From: Acanthaster planci
Lineage: Eukaryota > Echinodermata > Asteroidea > Valvatida > Acanthasteridae
Length of the DNA: 23,493 nucleotides
Assembly: GCF_001949145.1 (NCBI RefSeq)
Contig: NW_019091620.1
Location: forward strand, 120,237-143,729
Direction of reading: 5' to 3'
Below are positions 21,701-23,493 of this stretch, in pieces (position 1 is the first letter of the stretch; every line of letters begins with the position of its first letter). Below the pieces are notes generated by a model. It did no database searches. It saw only the letters and a program-made list of their open reading frames with translations, and was not told the origin of the DNA. The position numbers and the translations under genes are program-made.

Positions 21701-23493
21701 TGAAAACGAGATTGTACAATGTTGCAAAGATTTACCTATTTGTAGTCGATGGGTTCCAGATTCCTTTGAGCTGACATCATGCAGTTGTTGTCAGCAAAAG
21801 TAAGATAGAAGATTAGAATCTTTCGTAATTGAAGGAGAATGTTGCTTTCAGTTTATTACTTATAAATTATAAGACTATGTAAAATATTTTGATCTGTTTT
21901 TTATTTCGGTTTTTACCAATGGGCTACCATAAAATTTGAAACCGGAAATGTTCATCTGAGACTGTCTCATTGCACTGTTCTTCATGTATTTTAGATTTTC
22001 GGAAGTTATGGGTCAAGTTTTGGCAGGAAATTTCTCTTTTAGATCAGGTCATTTTTCAGTTTCTTTAAATTGATATACTTAGCAAATATTTTTCAAAGCC
22101 CTTTTCCGAGTTGAATTTTTGAAGAAGAAACTGAACGAAAAAATATGACAAATTCTAAAATCTTTGCACGTTATTTTTCCTATCCAAGGGTTCAGGAAGC
22201 GTGCCATCAGGGGTCAAATTCAGGCTCTATAGACCAAATGTTGTTTTTGGGTCCTTAAACTTACGATGATACCATGATTTGCTGCCAAAAACCCCAATAT
22301 GTGATCATAACTCAAACTAAGAGAGAAGGAGAAGCTCACGAGTTTGCGTAATGTCATGTTTAGCTTTCCTTGAGTACTGTTTTACTGGAAATCACCTGCA
22401 TTGCTCACTCAAATGTCCGTAGAACTATTGCATTAGTTTGCAAGGTATTGCATTATTTCGCAAAACTAGAGCAGTATTTTGCAAAACTAGTGCATTATTT
22501 TGCAAAACTAGTGCATTATTTTGCAAAACTATTGCATTATTTCGCAAAATTATTGCATTATTTTGCAAAACTATTGCATTATTTTGCAAAGCTATTGCAT
22601 TATTTTGCAATACTATTGCATTATTTTGCAAATCTATTGCATTATTTCGCAAATTGTTGCGTCATTTTGCAATATTGTGTTATTTAACAATCAAAAATAT
22701 TTTTTGTGGAGTTAAAATTGGCATTAACAGGCTTCCATAGAACTAAGACCATGTAAGGGGCCAAAATATATATAGGTGTCAAACAGGTGGTGAAGACAAA
22801 TCTAAAAAGATTTTAAAAGTGGAAGTGATTTCTCTAGCTTGAACATTAATAAATTGCAATTATAATTGATATAAGTTTGTTTTGCAGTCTGTTTTCCACA
22901 GCATATTTATCATGTGATTTGAAATTGTTTAAAAGAAATTCATGGAGTACTGGTTACCATACCTTTAGCTACATGTATATGTTAACCTCTCTGAACATGA
23001 ATCATCTAGCCATTTTTCAGAAATTATGTTTCAGTTTGCATTAGAAAGCAAGTTTAAGTCTCTGTTTTGATGTATCACACATTTTGGCTTCCTGATGAAA
23101 TTGACAGAGTTCCCTTTGATTTCAACGATGTAAGATTCTTTTGAAGACCTGTCACTCAAAAGTGGCTCTAGTGACTTGTGACTCATTTTTACAGGGCGGA
23201 TCACATATGGTAGTTCACAGAGTGCATGTGTAACAGTCTTGGCATCCTTCCAAACTTCCAGCATATCACAATATGCTGGGATGGTAGCCACCATAGCCAA
23301 AATTAATTGAGGTACAGCTACCCGCCTGAAGTCTGACTACAGTTTCATGAAACCTGACCCCTGGACTAGTTTGAAAATGCCCAATTTTATTGTGTTTTGC
23401 CCACGCCTTTATATTCTTGCCTCTTACAGGTTGACACCAGAGCTAAATGGAATGATGTCCTGACGGTGTTCAAAAGCATACACTACTTTCCCC
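665..23493 (+). CDS. NERD1-like FG-GAP / beta-propeller membrane protein, spliced, partial at both ends
   Basis: Spliced gene assembled by eye from eleven exons: 665-772, 2940-3144, 3815-3953, 4651-4742, 9441-9555, 9957-10069, 11186-11303, 13917-14045, 15423-15495, 15982-16123, 23430-23493. Every intron is GT-AG, all phases match, and 1298 nt read open for 432 residues plus a split codon at each end. Numbering used below takes residue 1 as the GAG at 666. The order of landmarks (GLVIVGA, HFSTFAL, RW, HHFKLAL, PHHW, GIEVLDLATGR, DVDGNGIVD, SGIPP, LFNGSIC, GRVTSYGP, W-x-VDTRAKW) follows what I remember of the Arabidopsis NERD1 family. That plant protein is known as a Golgi membrane protein with a lumenal beta-propeller-like domain, genetically linked to exocyst-dependent growth; its molecular function is unknown. 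An animal role is not established. No signal peptide or membrane span lies in these exons; both ends are expected outside the window. An alternative is another FG-GAP/VCBS family with the same fold, but collinearity over many short blocks makes this less likely. Confidence 0.82.
773..2939 (+). other. Intron 1
   Basis: GTGAGT...CTACAG. It contains scattered catgta-type words and an imperfect hairpin near 2182-2226, formed by ggggagcgatttgctctcct and gaggagagctctcctgg. Nothing coding was seen. The short ORFs here show no family resemblance and no phase fit. Confidence 0.65.
2940..3144 (+). CDS. Exon 2: acidic, His/Lys-rich loop
   Basis: The acceptor is ctacag before 2940, below a long T-run, and the donor is GTGATG at 3145. 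One leading base completes His-36 with exon 1, and the exon ends in phase 0. Residues 37-104 are poorly conserved in appearance and end in a strongly acidic stretch (DDEEWAEKLEDDEEDK). This corresponds to the variable insert that precedes the HFS block in the family. The reading frame is open from 2893 and runs past the donor to a stop at 3289, so the exon edges rest on phase and splice consensus rather than on homology. Confidence 0.75.
3145..3814 (+). other. Intron 2
   Basis: GTGATG...CTGTAG. It contains a 7-bp-stem hairpin at 3300-3319 (gacatat / atatgtc) and a tiny cccgtaatac tandem near 3427-3458. No gene was seen. Confidence 0.65.
3815..3953 (+). CDS. Exon 3: HFS-FAL-RW propeller blade
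   Basis: The acceptor is cctgtag before 3815. Residues 105-150 contain NHFSTFALSGRNGTVRW, which matches the HFS-x-x-AF-x-G-x-x-G-x-x-RW blade of the family, followed by LPGDFEEQE. The donor is placed at 3954 (GTATTA), because only this leaves phase 1 as exon 4 requires (T + CC = Ser-151). It also adds VSATSDLES, which resembles the plant residues before the HNYKL segment. A textbook donor GTAAGT at 3929 lies inside this exon and would give a frameshift. Confidence 0.8.
3929..3934 (+). promoter_or_regulatory. Competing internal 5' splice site (GAG|GTAAGT)
   Basis: This is a consensus-strength donor 25 nt upstream of the phase-correct donor at 3954. Splicing here to the acceptor at 4651 reads ccc acc att tca ... 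and meets a TGA at 4684-4686. Use of this site would truncate the protein or send the transcript to nonsense-mediated decay. Whether it is used cannot be told from sequence. Confidence 0.5.
3954..4650 (+). other. Intron 3
   Basis: GTATTA...TTACAG. The donor is weak, but phase demands it. A palindrome agtcccgggagggact lies at 4316-4331, with a second gtagtcc nearby. No other feature was seen. Confidence 0.6.
4651..4742 (+). CDS. Exon 4: HHFKLAL segment
   Basis: The acceptor is ttatttacag before 4651 and the donor is GTAAGT at 4743. Two leading bases finish Ser-151, and the exon ends in phase 0. Residues 152-181 begin HHFKLALRKG and continue through GEQHWGHYTQVILKTL. This aligns with the plant HNYKL-DVHAL and the GEFECREFRESILSVM-type helix that leads into PHHW, which begins the next exon. 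Confidence 0.87.
4887..5504. mobile_element. Non-autonomous DNA element with about 40-bp terminal inverted repeats
   Basis: The left end (4887-4928) begins gggcccaatttcatggtgct and ends ttggcggt. The right end (5458-5504), reverse-complemented, begins ggacccaatttcatggggct and ends attggcggt. The arms match apart from a few substitutions and a short internal length difference. No transposase and no clear target-site duplication are visible, so the superfamily is unassigned. It has the form of a MITE inserted in intron 4, and the open frames inside it look non-coding. Confidence 0.78.
5633..5798. repeat. Perfect 83-bp tandem duplication
   Basis: Copy 1 is 5633-5715 and copy 2 is 5716-5798. Both start tgaagtactagaattaatg and appear identical over the full unit, which implies a recent duplication or an assembly artefact. 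Confidence 0.93.
9441..9555 (+). CDS. Exon 5: PHHW segment and linker
   Basis: The acceptor is tttaattctag before 9441 and the donor is GTGAGT at 9556. The exon starts in phase 0 and ends in phase 1 (T). Residues 182-219 open with PHHWQRGSDTT, the counterpart of PHHWDRREDT in the plant protein, then run into a polar linker expected to vary. Weaker downstream donors (GTGTAC, GTTTGA), also in phase 1, would lengthen the linker by about 8 to 14 residues. Confidence 0.87.
9556..9956 (+). other. Intron 5
   Basis: GTGAGT...TTCCAG, 401 bp. Nothing beyond splice signals was seen. Confidence 0.75.
9957..10069 (+). CDS. Exon 6: PNAIVVHMHE strand
   Basis: The acceptor is ccttattccag before 9957 and the donor is GTACTT at 10070. 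Two leading bases make Leu-220, and the exon ends in phase 0. Residues 221-257 include GLDGDHMAGYHFGG and end NPNAIVVHMHE. This parallels the PNVVVAHQKEG strand of the family, with the final EG split exactly at the exon 6/7 junction. Confidence 0.87.
10070..11185 (+). other. Intron 6
   Basis: GTACTT...TTCAG, 1116 bp. AT-rich, with no repeats or genes recognised. Confidence 0.75.
11186..11303 (+). CDS. Exon 7: GIEVLDLATGR blade with calcium-loop motif
   Basis: The acceptor is gatctcttcag before 11186 and the donor is GTAACC at 11304. The exon runs from phase 0 to phase 1. Residues 258-296 begin GIEVLDLATGRPLTRLKL and end in DVDGNGIVDQVQ. The DxDGNGxxD loop (11267-11293, residues 285-293) is the FG-GAP/EF-hand-like calcium-coordination pattern, with Asp285, Asp287, Asn289 and Asp293 placed as ligands. 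This is the most conserved exon in the window and the main reason for the family call. Confidence 0.92.
12097..12655. mobile_element. piggyBac-like MITE, copy 1 (inserted in a relative)
   Basis: TTAA at 12097-12100 is followed by ccactacctgccgggg, and the right end ccggcatgaagtgg is followed by TTAA at 12652-12655. TTAA target duplication with a CCACT-type terminal repeat is the hallmark of piggyBac-superfamily elements. The body aligns with copy 2, including ctaatctggcccctgttgaa. It contains an assembly gap and no transposase. Confidence 0.82.
12168..12226. other. Assembly gap (59 N)
   Basis: A run of N inside the copy 1 MITE. The true length is unknown. Copy 2 has about 95 bp at the corresponding place, covering the sequence around caaaggcaacagggcc. 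Confidence 0.98.
12832..13026. mobile_element. Inverted-repeat element around a hammerhead-like stem-loop
   Basis: The left arm, about 12832-12866 (cttatgagta ... gaatatactcaacg), is complementary with gaps to the right arm, about 12984-13026 (gctgagtatactcccgg ... tactcatgaaag). The centre carries the CTGACGA...GAAAC block. This layout resembles short repeats related to Penelope-like elements, but no reverse transcriptase is present and the class is inferred. Confidence 0.5.
12953..12983 (+). ncRNA. Hammerhead-ribozyme-like core motif
   Basis: CTGACGA (12953-12959) is followed by a perfect 6-bp stem ggactg/cagtcc (12961-12966 with 12973-12978) and GAAAC (12979-12983). These are the conserved CUGANGA, helix II and GAAA parts of a hammerhead. 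Base T12960 is unpaired between the core and helix II, which is not canonical. A cleavage-site UH with helices I and III was not established, so activity is doubtful. Confidence 0.35.
13917..14045 (+). CDS. Exon 8: SGIPP...LFNGSIC segment
   Basis: The acceptor is ttattcttcag before 13917 and the donor is GTACAT at 14046. G + CT completes Ala-297, giving VQA as expected after DQ. Residues 298-339 contain NCMAVVKSGIPP and LFNGSIC, the counterparts of CWAVATSGVP and LFNVSIC in the plant family. Asn325 lies in an N-x-S sequon, consistent with a lumenal glycosylation site, and Cys309 and Cys329 could pair. The open frame begins upstream at 13826, but the phase fits only the 13917 acceptor. Confidence 0.88.
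14046..15422 (+). other. Intron 8
   Basis: GTACAT...CATTAG. It contains MITE copy 2 (14314-14909). The remaining roughly 500 bp to 15422 is T-rich, and nothing was recognised in it. Confidence 0.65.
14314..14909. mobile_element. piggyBac-like MITE, copy 2 (full length)
   Basis: The left end is gtaaaccagtccctgccggg, where the TTAA is degraded to GTAA. The right end is cccggcaggaagtgg followed by TTAA at 14906-14909. The body is collinear with copy 1 across the central block (gataatccag, ctaatctggcccctgttgaa, caggttcgtgaacaaaag, cctggctgaaatactc). A minus-strand open frame of up to 117 codons (14359-14712) is shared in part with copy 1. It differs at many amino-acid positions between the copies, which suggests no selection on protein. 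Confidence 0.85.
15423..15495 (+). CDS. Exon 9: short exon with AVAPL strand
   Basis: The acceptor is tttgccattag before 15423, with a T-rich tract upstream, and the donor is GTGTGT at 15496. G + CT makes Ala-340, and AG + T makes Ser-364 with exon 10. Residues 341-363 include LRLAVAPLTVE, similar to the LEVATPILIPR strand of the family. At 73 nt it is the shortest complete exon, and it is the only piece found that joins exon 8 (phase 1) to exon 10 (phase 2). Confidence 0.8.
15496..15981 (+). other. Intron 9
   Basis: GTGTGT...TTGCAG, 486 bp. T-rich, with no further feature. Confidence 0.7.
15982..16123 (+). CDS. Exon 10: IFLISNGRVTSYGP blade
   Basis: The acceptor is gattgcag before 15982 and the donor is GTAAGG at 16124. 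Residues 365-411 run TAKLSGVLNH ... DSIFLISNGRVTSYGP and end GHFNWK. This matches the DVIFLTSRGEVTSYTP...W strand pair of the plant protein, a typical beta-propeller blade. The exon ends in phase 0. Confidence 0.9.
17780..18370. other. CpG-richer patch with CCAAT words
   Basis: CpG dinucleotides are much more frequent here than in the surrounding intron, for example cccgtagctcgcgaacc near 17813 and ctaccgagacgagagc near 18321. Two close CCAAT words occur near 17873-17886 (ccaatgaccaatcag). It could be an intronic regulatory island or a young insertion whose CpGs have not decayed. No coding gene was recognised, and this is a weak call. Confidence 0.3.
19235..19253. repeat. TGTC microsatellite
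   Basis: About four and a half units of tgtc (gtgtctgtctgtctgtctgc). Confidence 0.85.
19714..19948. mobile_element. 235-bp foldback / MITE-like element
   Basis: The left arm starts gggtacttccagaaataagg and runs to gtgttacatctgac. The right arm, reverse-complemented, starts gggtaatttcagaaataaag and runs to ctgttatatctgac. The arms are about 55-60 bp with modest divergence and small indels. The centre of about 120 bp is non-coding. No clear target duplication was seen, so the superfamily is unassigned. Confidence 0.72.
20635..20797. mobile_element. piggyBac-like MITE, copy 3 (short form)
   Basis: It is flanked by TTAA at 20635-20638 and 20794-20797. The left end is ccacttgctgccgg and the right end reverse-complemented is ccacttcctgccgggg. 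The interior keeps both terminal zones of the family (aaaaatgcagtgcac on the left, ggagaccctgg on the right) but lacks the central block found in copies 1 and 2. Confidence 0.85.
20840..21430 (-). pseudogene. Broken DDE integrase core of a DNA transposon
   Basis: The minus strand encodes recognisable pieces of the rve-like integrase core common in unclassified animal DNA transposons. In order they are: a basic linker ending KGPN (about 21170-21184), a D-containing block LDSYDKL (first Asp at 21154-21156), GYIHGFSRKLIW, GDRGTEN (second Asp at 20975-20977), and SNQHIEAFW (catalytic-type Glu at 20876-20878, 32 residues after the second Asp). The pieces lie in different frames. There are shifts near 21170 and in a tgtgtg run near 21120, and the sequence ends in unrelated DNA shortly after FW. 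The 5' part above about 21250 is uncertain. This is a dead copy in the antisense orientation to the host gene. The family is recalled from memory, not searched. Confidence 0.72.
22428..22677. repeat. 21-bp minisatellite, about 12 copies
   Basis: The unit is ttgcattattttgcaaaacta with point variants (cgcaaaa, aaagcta, aatacta). Each unit contains the near-palindrome TTGCA...TGCAA. Because 21 is divisible by three, several frames on both strands stay open, giving seven-residue-periodic ORFs (LHYFAKL-like) that are artefacts of the repeat. Confidence 0.93.
23430..23493 (+). CDS. Exon 11 (partial): VDTRAKW segment
   Basis: The acceptor is cctcttacag before 23430, and the exon is cut by the window end. 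Residues 412-432 begin VDTRAKWNDV and continue LTVFKSIHYFP. Joined to exon 10 this reads NWKVDTRAKW, parallel to the W-Q-L-Q-T-x-A-T-W junction in the plant family, so the 7.3-kb intron 10 probably contains no missing exon. The rest of the blade and the predicted C-terminal membrane span should follow downstream. Confidence 0.82.

Larger units (their letters stand above)
16124..23429 (+). other. Intron 10 (7.3 kb)
   Basis: GTAAGG...TTACAG, the longest intron. It contains a tacatgtacatgta run (17343-17361), a CpG-richer patch (about 17780-18370), a TGTC microsatellite (about 19235-19253), a foldback element (19714-19948), a short piggyBac-like MITE (20635-20797), an integrase pseudogene (about 20840-21430) and a 21-bp minisatellite (22428-22677). 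Nothing recognisable was seen at 16124-17300, 18400-19200, 19950-20630, 21430-22420 or 22680-23429 beyond AT-rich unique sequence. Confidence 0.65.

Noticed and set aside
22428-22677. CRISPR-like array.
   Set aside because: Units are directly adjacent with no unique spacers, and the genome is eukaryotic.
22370-22740. Several ORFs of 60-105 codons with seven-residue repeats.
   Set aside because: They are produced by the 21-bp minisatellite, and the same openness appears on both strands.
1-23493. tRNA, rRNA or snRNA genes.
   Set aside because: No convincing internal promoter boxes or cloverleaf-forming sequence was noticed by eye. A tRNAscan/Infernal run would settle it.

Overview
The window looks like animal nuclear DNA, most likely from a marine invertebrate. 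It is AT-rich and intron-dominated. It carries many ACATGTAC-type palindromes, TTAA-flanked piggyBac-like MITEs, a decayed DDE-integrase transposon fragment and one assembly gap (N run 12168-12226). No bacterial features (operons, Shine-Dalgarno sites, dense ORFs) are present. The phylum cannot be fixed from the sequence.

The main content is one plus-strand gene that runs through the whole window and off both ends. Eleven exons were assembled by hand: 665-772, 2940-3144, 3815-3953, 4651-4742, 9441-9555, 9957-10069, 11186-11303, 13917-14045, 15423-15495, 15982-16123 and 23430-23493. All junctions are GT-AG, all phases agree, and the chain reads open for 432 residues. The protein is recognised from memory, not by a database search, as a homologue of the FG-GAP / beta-propeller-like membrane protein family of Arabidopsis NERD1 (At3g51050). 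That protein is Golgi-localised with most of its mass in the lumen. Landmarks in collinear order are: GLVIVGA (exon 1), an acidic loop (exon 2), an HFS-x-FAL-x-G-x-x-G-x-x-RW block (exon 3), HHFKLAL (exon 4), PHHW (exon 5), an EGIEVLDLATGR segment ending in a calcium-loop-like DVDGNGIVD (exons 6-7), SGIPP...LFNGSIC (exon 8), AVAPL (exon 9), a strand ending GRVTSYGP...W (exon 10) and VDTRAKW (exon 11). The N-terminal exons (signal/anchor) and C-terminal exons (expected membrane segment) lie outside the window.

The introns hold the repeats. Intron 4 has a 618-bp element with long terminal inverted repeats and a perfect 83-bp tandem duplication. Intron 7 has a piggyBac-like MITE inserted into the TTAA of a relative, then a roughly 200-bp inverted-repeat element with a hammerhead-like core. 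Intron 8 has another full-length copy of the MITE. Intron 10 (7.3 kb) has a CpG-richer patch, a TGTC microsatellite, a 235-bp foldback element, a short MITE copy, a frameshifted transposon integrase on the minus strand and a 21-bp minisatellite. No second host gene, RNA gene or CRISPR array was found.
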